64,000 nt of DNA. Origin: Dipteris shenzhenensis. Its lineage: Eukaryota; Polypodiophyta; Polypodiopsida; Gleicheniales. This document shows positions 33,901-43,919 of this stretch, one piece after another. The stretch lies in NCBI GenBank assembly GCA_047967505.1, contig CM106538.1. The stretch is one strand, 5' to 3'. Below the pieces are notes generated by a model. It did not search any database. It had not been told where the DNA came from and worked only from the letters and a program-made list of their open reading frames with translations. Both the position numbers and the translations under genes were made by a program. Position 1 is the stretch's first letter, and the number at the start of each line of letters is the position of its first letter.

Positions 33901-35120
33901 GGTGGGATATTGTAATTCACCATGACTATGGGCCATGTCGACCAAGATGTCGAGCGTAACCCGAAAGGATTCATGCCATCGATGGCGAGCCCAAGATGTA
34001 AGTTGTGTGGCTCCCTCGCAAAGCCCGGTCACTAATTATCTATGTGCTTCCAAGATGCACAATCTGCGGGAATCCTCAATGTGTCATTGTTGGACCGATG
34101 AGATGCATGCCATGTCATCAACTTTGCTATGAATTTGCATCAGAACATGTGTTGTATTCTTGCAATGATGGGAAAGTGTCTCAAGACCTTTATCGGTATT
34201 CACTCACCTTGCAAGTCATCTCTATGTCATTGTTCCCCACACTTTGGACAACTAGCCAAATCTCCATGCTCACGACGAAAGAGAATACAATCATTATGGC
34301 AAGCATGGATGGTATCATAATCCATACCCACTGTTGTTAGCATCTTTTTTGCTTCATCTCTTGATGCAGGCATGGTATTTGGTGCAAGCAACATCTTCTG
34401 GAGCAACCTATGACAATTCAAACATACATGGGCTTCGAACAATGATGATTCAGTATACACTATCCAAATGATGTTTCTCAAAACAAACATGATGATTCTC
34501 AAAACAAAAAATATCTGAATAATGAGTCAAATTAATGCAAGAGCTAACCTCATTAAGGCCGAGACACTTGTATCCAACCACCCATACTTTACTTGCAGAT
34601 TCAAGATTTAGAGACAATCACGTAGTTTAGACATCCTAGCACCCTTGTACAATTGTGTTGATTGCAACTCTCACATTTTGACCTCAGACTCTGACATCAC
34701 ATGTACATGGGATGTAGTGCCCCTTAAAATAGAATCCCATCATGTCGACCATACCCTCATCATCATCCAGGAGACTATAGTCTTGCTCAAAGTGTGAAGG
34801 TATATGCATACCCTCGTTAGCCTCCTCATCTTGTTTTAAGATTTCGTGTAAATATAAGATCTTGTATTTCTTGGTATCCAATAAGACTGTGAACTTAAAT
34901 AGCTTTAACTTACTGATAGTCCATCAACACGCGCAACACCAATGATGGGTACTGGTTTGGGCTCCTCCCCATACATCCACAAGTGGTGCATGATAATATG
35001 ATGTTGATGTCGTACTTCTCGCTTGCAATGAGTGCAATGATAGTATAACCTCTCCGTAAGCCACTTTGTGCTCCTAGGCATTGGTGCATCATCAGACGAG
35101 CTTCCACTCGTCCCTTCCAT
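30995..35120 (-). pseudogene. TNP2-type CACTA transposase gene (copy B) with DUF4218 and DUF4216
   Basis: Minus-strand gene of the CACTA element. From the start: a transposase-associated Cys/His segment YYHCTHCKREVRHQHH (34905-35120); IHACHNDCILFRREH with CPKCGEQ (34230-34300); KVLRHFPIIARIQHMFRCKF (34130-34200); the TNP2 core GLRSTSWSTWPIVMVNYNIP and KNMDVYMAPLIKELQ (33760-33960), GYHACPVCGPV and INHLLDPMHIFKNVGTTIW (33230-33580); DUF4218 ending MKTLKGFVRQRARLEAS (32400-32484); DUF4216-type DWGT...IYEVDFRRFSIFILDVKWF (31640-31780); and an acidic tail (30995-31420). An intron of about 100 bases interrupts the core near 33580-33690. Frame changes near 33700-34040 and in 34500-34700 indicate decay. 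TNP2 cuts the element ends together with a TNPA partner, for which a candidate is at 52.2-53.8 kb. Confidence 0.78.
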
Positions 35121-35310
35121 CTACACTTATAAAATCACAACATAAGTTGCAAGAAAATATATTAACAGTTATAAAATAGCATCTATGAGCTTCCCTTCAA
35201 CTTAGAACAAAAAGTGTCTTAAAGCATCACTATATAGTGACGTTTTGCTTTGTTCTATCGCCATACAGCGACGCTTTTAATTAAAAACATCGCTATATGG
35301 AGATGCTGTG
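35121..35310. promoter_or_regulatory. Internal array of the CACTA subterminal motif at the divergent promoter
   Basis: Three variants of the subterminal palindrome (catcactatatagtgacgtt, cgccatacagcgacg, catcgctatatggagatg) lie at about 35224-35310, just upstream of the TNP2-type start codon at 35120. The same motif lies at both element ends. A place between divergent transposase genes would let a TNPA-like protein act on its own promoter; that is inference. Confidence 0.5.
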
Positions 35311-36348
35311 GGTTAAAACCAAAACCCGATGCTATGTGTAGCGCTTTCTTTAGCACTCTCTAATCTTTCAAGTAAACAAGGCAATCTCTCCTCCCACCTA
35401 TTTCCAATGACCTCCCACCTATTTTCGACAACCTCCCACTCTATTCTCCACTCCTCACCCTTCTCCTAGCTCTTGTACTCCCTCTCCACCCTTCTCCCTC
35501 TTTGGTTTCTTGAAAGGAAGTTTTTTAAGAGGTGAATCTATTTCAACAATGTAGGTTATTTGTTTGTGAGCTTTAGTTTTGTGAATGCTTCTCCTTGTAT
35601 TGCTAAACCTGTAAACTAGTTTTCATGCTTGTTTTCAAAGGATTGAAACAAAAAACGAGATTTCAAGAAAGAAAGAAGACTCACCTCTTCTTTCCCTTTT
35701 TTATATTTCTCTTCCTTGTCTTCCTCCTTGTCTCCTCAATCTTCTCCTTTCAAGAAGTTACTTTTGTAATCTCCTCCTTTAACATCTTATTTGAAAAATG
35801 GTATGTTTCCTCTCTTTTATAGGGCCAGTCCACAACACTGAGCGGGATGTACTATTTCAAGTAAGTGCTTCCTCTTTTTTCCATTTGTTATTTTTGTTAT
35901 TTGCATCGGCCTGCAGCTAGCGCCTTAAGTGCTAGCTGCAGTGATGGGAATAGGAACCCTCTCTTTCCCTCTCTTTCCTCTTCTTTCCCTCTTCTCTCCT
36001 CTTCTCTCCTCTTTTCCTTTTTCTCTCCTTCAATCTTTCAATCTCTTTCCTCCTCTTTTCCCCTCTTTCCTTTCCCTCTTCTTCTCTCTTTCTTTCCTTC
36101 TTCTTCTCCCTTTTCCTCTTTTTCCCTCTTTCCTTTCCCTCTTCTTCTCTCTTTCCCTCTTTCCTTTCCCTCTTCTTCTCTCTTTCTTTCCCTCTTTTTC
36201 CCTCTTTCCTTTCCCTCTTCTTCTCTCTTTCCCCCTTCTCTTATGGTCATGCATAAGCATAAGCATGAGCATATGTCTCCCTCTTCTTCTCTTTTCTCCT
36301 CTTTTCCCCCTCTTTTCCCTCTTTCATGCTCATGCATAAGCATAAGCA
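35311..36348. other. Upstream part of the TNPA-like gene, CT-rich low complexity
   Basis: 35940-36350 is almost pure CT (ctctttccctcttcttct repeats), ending in gcataagcatgagc repeats. The same gcatgagc/tgcttatgc text continues at 52045-52100 after the copia insertion. The long frames on both strands here are products of composition. It is probably promoter, leader or first intron of the TNPA-like gene. Confidence 0.55.
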
Positions 36349-36353
36349 TGAGC
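36349..36353. repeat. Copia-1 target-site duplication, left copy
   Basis: tgagc at 36349-36353 is repeated at 52040-52044 directly after the other LTR. Confidence 0.95.
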
Positions 36354-37084
36354 TGTAAGAAAATAATAAAATGTCTGTGCTCAACAGATAACAGGATCTC
36401 ATGTGTGAGAGAGAAAACAAGATAGTATGGAGAATAAAAAATTTGATTATTGTAGAACTGATACAATAGATGGCGCTGCCTCCTAACCGTGCACTCCTAT
36501 GAAAGAAGCTTTGATGGCATGCTGGAAACAGTAGAAGACGGAGGCTGGATGCTAAGGAATCAAGGTTGCTATAGCTAGTGATGAAATGGGCTTCACGAGC
36601 TTGCTCTTATATAGCCACCAGTCGTAGTCCATTAGGCTCAATTGGGTGGCTGACCTAGTCCGCCAAAAACGGTCGACTGGGGGTCTGACTCGAAATAGGC
36701 CATCGACCATATGATAGAACCGGTGTGAAAAAACAGAGCATCTAACCTACGGTCTCCGTTCAGCCCATAGCCATCTGAGATCATATGAGGCTCCAAACGA
36801 GCCCCGCAACCCGAGAGTGGGTTGCCTCGGGAAATGCTCCATCTACCCTCAGTGCAGTCAGTCAAGGGATGCCTTCCTACACTTGCATGTAGCCTAGTTG
36901 GCAGTGTGCCAACTCTATCTAAAGCCCTAGCCATCAGGCCACACATGGCCCCCATCTGGTATCTAAACCAAGAACTACTGGATAACCGAGCTACTCAAAT
37001 GCCTTCTCCTCATATGGGGGGCTTACAAGTAGAGTTAGCTGGTTCCCGCATAGTTACACGAGAGTGGAGCATTGAAATCTAACA
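36354..37084 (-). repeat. Copia-1 3' LTR
   Basis: Begins tgtaagaaaataat and ends tctaaca on the plus strand, paired with 51309-52039. Confidence 0.93.
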
Positions 37085-37112
37085 CCCCCCCTCAATGTCC
37101 ACTTGCAAGTGA

Positions 37113-37554
37113 ACTTACTTTTTTGGCCCAATGCTAAGTCGATGAAGATGCCTCTCCAGCAAGTCTCTTCCAAGAGCCTTTGTGAAGATGTCTGTAGCAT
37201 TCTCTGTAGTTAGACAGTACACTAAGTCGACCTCTCCATCCATGATCAGCTCACATACAAAGTGATATTGAATCTCAATGTGTTTTGTGCGAGCGTGGAA
37301 CACCGGGTTCTTTGCAATCACCATGCAACTCTGATTGTCACATGATAACTGCATAGGCTTGTTCTGCACTTCACCCACATCCCCCAAAATCCTCCTCAAC
37401 CACACTGCCTCACAAGAAGCAAAGCATGCAGATTTGTACTCGGCCTCGGTAGAAGAAAGAAAAACTGTGGGTTGTTTCTTGCTGACCCATGACAGAACTC
37501 CAGATCCAAGTGAGAAATAGTACCCTATCGCTGATCTCCTACTGTCCACGTCTC
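37113..37554 (-). pseudogene. Copia-1 RNase H, C-terminal part
   Basis: Reads [53 protein letters not shown] and [10 protein letters not shown], the RNase H and C-terminal end of a copia polyprotein. It is the continuation of the frame at 42301-42602: removing Copia-3 and one ctacc copy joins DSDWV to GDVDSRRS in frame. This half is open. Confidence 0.9.
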
Positions 37555-37559
37555 CTACC
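37555..37559. repeat. Copia-3 target-site duplication, left copy
   Basis: ctacc at 37555-37559 equals ctacc at 42296-42300, immediately after the 3' LTR. Confidence 0.95.
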
Positions 37560-37912
37560 TGTTGAGATATCGAGCTCCACTCGCGATATGCCAGGGTGAC
37601 CGTTGTGTACTTATGTCACCGACTTGTTAGCTGGAGATGCGGTTGGTACACCGCCCATGAATAATAGCTGGATGACAGCTATCCTTATCTACTCTAGTTT
37701 GTGGCTCAGTTAGTATGCCACCTTAGTTAGTTGAGTTTGGTTTGAGACCCACATATAGGGTTCTTCTATTTTCTTTGTACTTGAGTTCTTTTGGTTTTCA
37801 CAACTAAGAAGAGGAAAACTGTTTTCAGCCTCCACCTTCATGTGTATTCCCCCATTGTGATTGTGAGAAAGCCTCAAGTGAGACTCCTTCCCTCTCTCCC
37901 ACTATCTTCACA
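37560..37912 (+). repeat. Copia-3 5' LTR
   Basis: Starts tgttgagatatcgagc and ends tatcttcaca; followed directly by the primer-binding site tggtatcagagc. Confidence 0.95.
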
Positions 37913-38460
37913 TGGTATCAGAGCCTTGTTCGTGGTAAGGAGCTCAAGAAAGCAAGCCAAGTTCGTGGTGTCCTGGTAAGAGGACCAGTGTTGCTTTCCT
38001 ATTTCGAGTTTGGGAGCAAATCTCTGCAGGTAGCACAACCAGAAGTGCAAGAGTGCACTGTCTCAGATTGAGACGCCCTTCGCGGTGTGGCGAGAGCGCA
38101 GTATATGCTGCGGATAAGGGCAAAGCCCTTAGTGACGTTATTTTTTTGATTCGAGGTCATTTCGAGGCCCGTTTTGGAGACAAAAGTTCTCCGCAGGCAC
38201 TCAGAAAAAGGCCCTGTTTTTGCTGTGCGACCACTGTTCTGCGGGTTGGTGAAAAGTTGCCACAGAAATTGCATCGTATGCCTTTGTGCAGAGATATTGG
38301 GAGTTGCAGATTCATGCTTGTTGCCTGTTGATGCAAAATCGTCACTAGGAAGTGACTGTGTGGTGAAATACCACTTTCGTCAGTTTTGCAGTTCTGCCCG
38401 TGTGACGCAAAAATTGTGTTTTTTTTGCAGTGACAGAATATTTTGTAGTGTTCTGTAATG
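37913..38460 (+). other. Copia-3 5' untranslated leader
   Basis: Primer-binding site at 37913-37924, then leader sequence shared in diverged form with Copia-2 (48.2-48.7 kb). Short frames on both strands are not genes. Confidence 0.75.
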
Positions 38461-38820
38461 GCATTTGATTCTCTTTCATAGATTGTCACTGAAAAGCTTG
38501 ACAAGAACAACTTCCAGGCATGGAAGTTTAGAATGACGAATTTCTTGATGGGAAAAGGCTATTGGGAGTTCATTATAAGAAATGAAGAAGAACCTGTTCT
38601 TCCTAATGTTCCCAGTCAACAAGAAATGCAGGCATTCAAAGGATGGCATGAGAGAGCCAGGAAAGTTATGTACTGGCTGTCTATCAGTATTTCGGACTCC
38701 ATGATTGTGCATATTCAGGATGCAAGTACGCCAAAGGAGGCATGGGATACTTTGGCAAAAATGTACAGCACAAATACGCAAGCCAGGAAAATGCAGCTCA
38801 AGCAAGAGCTGCACAATGTG
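38461..38820 (+). pseudogene. Copia-3 gag, N-terminal part
   Basis: Frame reads IVTEKLDKNNFQAWKFRMTN and then MQLKQELHNV before TAG at 38821. It aligns with the Copia-2 gag from its residue 8. The expected first codons are replaced by ATG...TAG text ending at 38482, so neither the start nor the join to the rest of gag is open. Copia-2 has Gln where TAG stands at 38821. Confidence 0.8.
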
Positions 38821-38823
38821 TAG

Positions 38824-41800
38824 AGAGAAAACATGAGCATCAATGACTACCACATGAAGGTGAAGAAAATTGCGGATGCACTTGCTTCCATTGGGTCGCC
38901 AGTGGATGATGACGATTTGGTTTCTGTGACCTTGAATGGTCTAGGAAAGGATTATGCACAATTCCAAACATCCATTGCCGTCCGTGAAAAATTTCCAGAT
39001 TTTGAGGAGTTGATTGCTCTTCTAATTTCTGAAGAGCAGAGAAATGGGGGTGCATCTTCTTCAGCAGGAACTTCAAAAGAAACTGTCTTCTACTCAAATG
39101 CTAGCAGAGGTAGAGGCAGAGGTAGAGGAGGCCGATCTACAGGCCGTGGTAGAAATCAGAATATGCAGCAAACACAAGAAAACCAGTCCTATGTAGGAGG
39201 ATGTGGTAACTGTAGAGGCAGGGGGAGCCAAAGAGGCCGTGGTGGATGGCAGAGAGGCCAAAATGCAAACAGCAATGTTGAATGCTACTATTGTGGCAAA
39301 ATGGGTCATATGGCTAAGGACTGCTATAAAAAGCAGAATGACATTATGACTGGAAAATTGCAGCAAGGCAATTATGCATCTTCTAGTAGGCAGGGTGATG
39401 ACAAAAATGAGCATCTATTTATGGTGCAGCATATGACCAATTCTGTGACAAGTGCAGAAGAACGAAATGATGTGTGGTATGTTGACTCAGGTGCATCAAA
39501 CCACATGACAGGTCATGCAGAATGGATGCAAGATGCAAGGAAAATGGAAAAACTAGGATTTGTGGAGACTGGTGATGATACTGCACATCCTATTGTGCAG
39601 ATTGGCAAAATTCCTTTGTCTATGCAGGATGGGAAAAAGAAATACTTGTCTGATGTATTTCATGTCCCGAACATCACCAAGAACCTGGTTTCTGTTGGTC
39701 AGATGGTTGAGCAGGGCTTGCAGGTCAGATTTAATTCTCATGGATGCTTTGTTGAGGATATGAAAAGTAATGGTCGCTTGATAGCAAAAGGAAAGAAGAA
39801 GGGCAGGATGTTTATGTTAGATGCGGACATGCCTGAATTGAGTGCAGCAATGTTTGCACATGGGACCAGTGTAGTTGCAGATATTGATATCTGGCACAAA
39901 CGCATTGGTCATGTTAATATACAGCGACTTAAATCAATGCAAGCCCAAAATATTGTTGCAGGATTGCCTAAATTCAAGGTTGCAGAAATGCACAAGGTTT
40001 GTGAAGCCTGTCAATTTGGGAAACAGGCAAGGAAACCTTTTCGTAGGCATGTTCAAGAGAGTAAAAAGCCATTGGAATTAATCCACTCTGATGTGTGGAC
40101 TACTAAAGCTACATCTATTGGTGGCTGTCACTATTTTGTCACATTTATTGATGACTTCAGCAGAAAACTTTGGGTGTATTTTTTGAAAAAGAAAAGTGAA
40201 GTGTTTGGGCACTTCAAAGCTTTCAAAGCTATGGTTGAAAAAGAAACAGGCCTGCAAATAAAATGCCTAAGGTCAGATGGAGGGGGAGAGTACCTCTCAA
40301 ATGAGTTTGCAAGGTTCTTGCAGGAGCATGGTATAAAGCAGCAATATTCATGCAGTCATACCCCACAGCAAAATGGAATTGCAGAAAGGGAAAACAGGCA
40401 TATTGGAGAGGTATCTCGAGCTATGCTAAATGAAAAAGATCTACCAGATTATTATTGGGCTGAAGCAGTTGCTACAGCAGTTTATATAATGAACAGGACT
40501 CCCACTGCAGCAATACATGGCATGACGCCAGAGGAGATGTATACTGGTAGGAAACCAAATATTTCTCATTTGAAAATTTTTGGTTGCATTGCCTATGTCC
40601 ATGTGCCAGATGAGTTGAGGTCCAAGTTGGATCCAGAGGCTCAGAAGTGCGTCTTTATTGGTTATTCTCTGCAGCAGAAAGGGTATAGATGCTATAACCC
40701 TTCTACACGTAAGTTCACAGTGAGCAGAGATGTTTTTGATGAGATGAGCAGCTGGTATAAACCAGTAAATGTGATGATTGATGTAGATGCACAAAATTGT
40801 AATGCTGCACAAAATTCACAGCAGCAATCACAAAATATCAGTGGACCTACAGTGTCCTCTAGCAGTGGTTCACATACTTCACCATGGACAGGTAGATTGA
40901 GATCAGGAGAATCTCCTCAAAGCAATGCAGATAGTGGTACACAGGTATCACAGAAAGGAAAAGAGAAGGTAGATCACCCCATGTTTGATGTGAATGCAGG
41001 TCACTCTTATGTGGATGGTGAATCCAGTGGCTCAGAGCAGAGCATTGATGATGAGTTGGGTATTCCTTCTGTTGTTACACCTGGAGTAAGGAAGACTAGG
41101 GATGTTTTGAGAGCACCTGGAAGTGAGCCTATTTTGCGCAGGTCTACCAGGGTTAGGTATCCTGTGGATAGGCTGAAATATGATGGATTTACAGCCATTC
41201 ACTATGCCTATATGGTCAAAGTGATACAGGAACAAGAACCCACTTCTTTTGAGCAAGCCATGGGAAATGAAAAATGGGAGAAAGCCATAGATGAAGAAAT
41301 GGATGCCTTGGATGCTAATGCTACATGGGAATTGGTGCCTTTGCCTAAAGACAAGAATGCAATTGGCTGTAAGTGGGTTTATAAGATCAAGCACAATGCA
41401 GATGGTTCTGTGAATAGATACAAGGCAAGATTAGTTGTCAAGGGGTATGCATGTCAGACATATGGCATTGATTATGATGAAACTTTCAGCCCGGTTGCAA
41501 GGATGGCAACTGTAAGAGTAGCCATTGCTATGGCTGCATCAAAGGGATGGTCTTTACATCAGATGGATGTAAAGAATGCCTTCTTGCATGGTGATTTGCA
41601 AGAAGAGGTCTTTATGGAGCAGCTAGCAGGTTATGTTCATGCTACTCATCCTGAGTTTGTTTGCAGGTTGAAGAAAGCCTTGTATGGCTTGAAGCAAGCA
41701 CCTAGAGCATGGTCTGACAAGATAGGACAGTATCTTGCAGTCTTTCATGCTAGAACAAAGCACATTGAGGTGCATTATCACTATGTGTGGGAGAAGGTTT

Positions 41801-41982
41801 TACTAGGTCTTATTGATCTAGTTTATGTCAGCATAGAGGATCAGGTAGCTGACATATTCACAAAAGCATTGGGCACAGAGAAGCTGCGCAAGTTCAGAGA
41901 CCTGCTTGGTGTGCAGGAATTAGGATTGAGCTCGAGGGGGAGTGTTGAGATATCGAGCTCCACTCGCGATATGCCAGGGTGA
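38824..41982 (+). CDS. Copia-3 gag-pol polyprotein lacking most of RT and RNase H
   Basis: Open for about 1050 codons from just after the TAG (first ATG at 38833). Domains in order: rest of gag; an RG-rich stretch; zinc knuckle CYYCGKMGHMAKDC (near 39283); protease VWYVDSGASNHMT (39472); gag-pre-integrase IWHKRIGHVNIQRL and CEACQFGKQ; integrase core with HSDVWTT (40087), FVTFIDDFSRKLW, LRSDGGGEY (40270) and TPQQNGIAERENR; then the first part of reverse transcriptase, GCKWVYKIKHNADG to QMDVKNAFLHGD and [17 protein letters not shown] (41700-41740). Directly after QYLA the frame continues with [16 protein letters not shown], the end of RNase H. The catalytic YVDD box and RNase H acidic residues are thus missing, yet the frame is kept to the last codon. 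The product could supply gag, protease and integrase only. Confidence 0.9.
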   Translation, partial: RENMSINDYHMKVKKIADALASIGSPVDDDDLVSVTLNGLGKDYAQFQTSIAVREKFPDFEELIALLISEEQRNGGASSSAGTSKETVFYSNASRGRGRGRGGRSTGRGRNQNMQQTQENQSYVGGCGNCRGRGSQRGRGGWQRGQNANSNVECYYCGKMGHMAKDCYKKQNDIMTGKLQQGNYASSSRQGDDKNEHLFMVQHMTNSVTSAEERNDVWYVDSGASNHMTGHAEWMQDARKMEKLGFVETGDDTAHPIVQIGKIPLSMQDGKKKYLSDVFHVPNITKNLVSVGQMVEQGLQVRFNSHGCFVEDMKSNGRLIAKGKKKGRMFMLDADMPELSAAMFAHGTSVVADIDIWHKRIGHVNIQRLKSMQAQNIVAGLPKFKVAEMHKVCEACQFGKQARKPFRRHVQESKKPLELIHSDVWTTKATSIGGCHYFVTFIDDFSRKLWVYFLKKKSEVFGHFKAFKAMVEKETGLQIKCLRSDGGGEYLSNEFARFLQEHGIKQQYSCSHTPQQNGIAERENRHIGEVSRAMLNEKDLPDYYWAEAVATAVYIMNRTPTAAIHGMTPEEMYTGRKPNISHLKIFGCIAYVHVPDELRSKLDPEAQKCVFIGYSLQQKGYRCYNPSTRKFTVSRDVFDEMSSWYKPVNVMIDVDAQNCNAAQNSQQQSQNISGPTVSSSSGSHTSPWTGRLRSGESPQSNADSGTQVSQKGKEKVDHPMFDVNAGHSYVDGESSGSEQSIDDELGIPSVVTPGVRKTRDVLRAPGSEPILRRSTRVRYPVDRLKYDGFTAIHYAYMVKVIQEQEPTSFEQAMGNEKWEKAIDEEMDALDANATWELVPLPKDKNAIGCKWVYKIKHNADGSVNRYKARLVVKGYACQTYGIDYDETFSPVARMATVRVAIAMAASKGWSLHQMDVKNAFLHGDLQEEVFMEQLAGYVHATHPEFVCRLKKALYGLKQAPRAWSDKIGQYLAVFHARTKHIEVHYHYVWEKVLLGLIDLVYVSIEDQVADIFTKALGTEKLRKFRDLLGVQELGLSSRGSVEISSSTRDMPG

Positions 41983-42295
41983 CCGCTGTGTACTTATGTC
42001 ACTGACTTGTTAGCTGGAGATGCGGTTGGTACACCGCCCACGAATAATAGCTGGATGACAGCTATCCTTATCTACTCTAGTTTGTGGCTTAGTTAGTATG
42101 CCACCTTAGTTAGTTGAGTTTGGTTTGAGACCCACATATAGGGTTCTTCTATTTTCTTTGTACTTGAGTTCTTTTGGTTTTCACAACTAAGAAGAGGAAA
42201 ACTGTTTTCAGTCTCCACCTTCGTGTGTATTCCCCCATTGTGATTGTGAGAAAGCCTCAAGTGAGACTCCTTCCCTCTCTCCCACTATCTTCACA
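41943..42295 (+). repeat. Copia-3 3' LTR
   Basis: Matches 37560-37912 with six substitutions, all transitions. It contains the end of the polyprotein frame (stop at 41980-41982). Confidence 0.95.
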
Positions 42296-43621
42296 CTACC
42301 CAATCCGAGTCACAGAATCCAGTCAAGATGTTGCCCTTGGTATAGATGATCCCATAATCAAGTGTGCCTTTGATGTATCTCAGCACCCACATCCCTACAC
42401 TCCAATGGTTCTCCCGGGGCTTATTGGAAAACCTGCTTAGTACACCAGTCGCAAAACTGATGTCTGACCGTGTGTTGCACAGGTAAATCAAGTTGCCCAC
42501 AAGCCTTCTGTACTTCCCTTCATCCACCAGTGGTGATGAATCCTCGTTTGAGAGCTTCATGTCAACCTCCATAGGGGTACCAACTATTTTGCACTCAGCC
42601 ATGCCAAATGCTTTCAGTATCTCTCCAACATACTTCAGCTGTGAAATAAAGATCTGTTTCGGCTCCTACCAAACTTCAATCCCCAAACAAAAATGCATCA
42701 GTCCAAGGTCTGTCATTTCAAACTCTCTTCCTAGCAAATGCTTCGTTTTCGAGATCTTCTCTTCATGGTTCCCTGTTATGACAAGGTTGTCCACATAAAG
42801 GACCACGATCATACACCTGCCTCCTTCTCTGGAGATATACAAATTTGCATCAGATGGGCTCCTCCTGAACCCGTTTTGCAGAAAGTAGGCATCGATTCAC
42901 TGGTACCATGCTCGTGGGGCCTGTTTTAGCCTGTAAAGTGCCTTCTTCAGTTTGTAGACTTTACCTTCTGAACCAGGGATCTCAAAACCTGGTGGTTGTT
43001 CCACGTATACCTCCTCCTTAATATCTCCATTCAGAAAGGCAGATTTCACATCCATCTAAAACACAAGCCAACTTCCCTGGGCAGCTAAAGCCAAAACACT
43101 GCGAATTGTGGTTAGTCGAGCTATGGGAGCAAAAGTATCTTGATAATCAAAACCATGTACTTGTGCAAATCCTTCTGTCATGAGTCGAGCCTTGTACTTA
43201 TCCAATGTGCCGTCGGACTTGTACTTGGTCTTGTACACCCACTTGGTTCTGATCACCTTTTGCGTTTTGGTAGTCGATCCACAAGGTCCCAAGTGTTGTT
43301 CTTCATTATGGAGCCATATTCCAACTGCATAGCTTCTATCCACCTATCATTGCCCTGTGCCTCTTCAAGACACTTGGGTTCATCGGCACGGATCACTTCT
43401 GTCATCAAAGCATAGTTAACCAAGTCTTCCTATGCCCTTCTTTACTCCTCTAATCTCTTGGACCAGCGGTGTTCAGATGGTTCCTCCTCAATGGCTGGAT
43501 GTTCTTTGCTGTCCAAAGTTTGCTTTATCCACTTTGGGAATGGCCGTTGCCGTTGTGGTTCTATAGGCTCTTCTTCATCTTCTTTGTCTTGAATCATCCC
43601 AAGCACCATTGGGGGAGTTCG
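42296..43621 (-). pseudogene. Copia-1 reverse transcriptase and RNase H start
   Basis: Minus-strand copia RT in several broken frames: WSKRLEE-type linker (43442-43600), TKWVYKTKYKSDGTLDKYKA and FDYQDTFAPIARLTTIRSVL (43060-43240), the region [13 protein letters not shown] (about 42900-42960), the catalytic box as VVLYVDNLVITG (about 42775-42810), and NLIYLCNTRSDISFATGVLS with GFCDSDWV (42300-42500). The second catalytic Asp of YVDD reads Asn. Stops occur near 43055, 42900 and 42660. The copy is inactive. Confidence 0.85.
43617..43621. repeat. Copia-2 target-site duplication (imperfect)
   Basis: gttcg at 43617-43621 versus attcg at 49018-49022, four of five bases equal. Confidence 0.75.
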
Positions 43622-43919
43622 TGTAAAGAACAAGGGAGAGAGATAGGAGACTCAAGTTCAGCTTTCTTCACAACACACAAAAGAGAGAGGACACAAGGTT
43701 GGAGGGTGAAGCCTTTCTTCACTTTTGCACACAACAACAATACAATAGAAGAGGGAAATACCCTATATGTCAAAACCTAGAATACGTGGTTCATATGTGA
43801 ACCCAAACCAAAAAGATACGTGGTAGTCTAACTACACCACGAGTACAACTAACATAGGCGGTGACATAAATGATAGTCATCCAGGAGATATATCGGGGGT
43901 AGAGCTTGATATCTCAACA
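43622..43919 (-). repeat. Copia-2 3' LTR
   Basis: Begins tgtaaagaacaaggg and ends gatatctcaaca on the plus strand. Confidence 0.95.

Larger units (their letters stand above)
37560..42295 (+). mobile_element. Ty1/copia LTR retrotransposon Copia-3, internally deleted
   Basis: Plus-strand element with 353-bp LTRs (37560-37912 and 41943-42295), TSD ctacc, primer-binding site tggtatcagagc at 37913-37924 and polypurine tract ctcgagggggag before 41943. The LTRs differ at six positions, all transitions. It belongs to the same lineage as Copia-2, whose polyprotein it follows closely, but lacks most of the reverse transcriptase and the RNase H core. It therefore needs enzymes supplied by another element. 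It lies in the RNase H region of Copia-1, in opposite orientation. Confidence 0.93.

Noticed and set aside
35865-36466. Long frames on both strands, 136-186 codons
   Set aside because: Pure CT/GA low complexity; every frame stays open for lack of stop-forming bases.
37999-38510. Several frames of about 90-117 codons in the Copia-3 leader
   Set aside because: They lie between the primer-binding site and gag, overlap on both strands, and do not occur intact in Copia-2.
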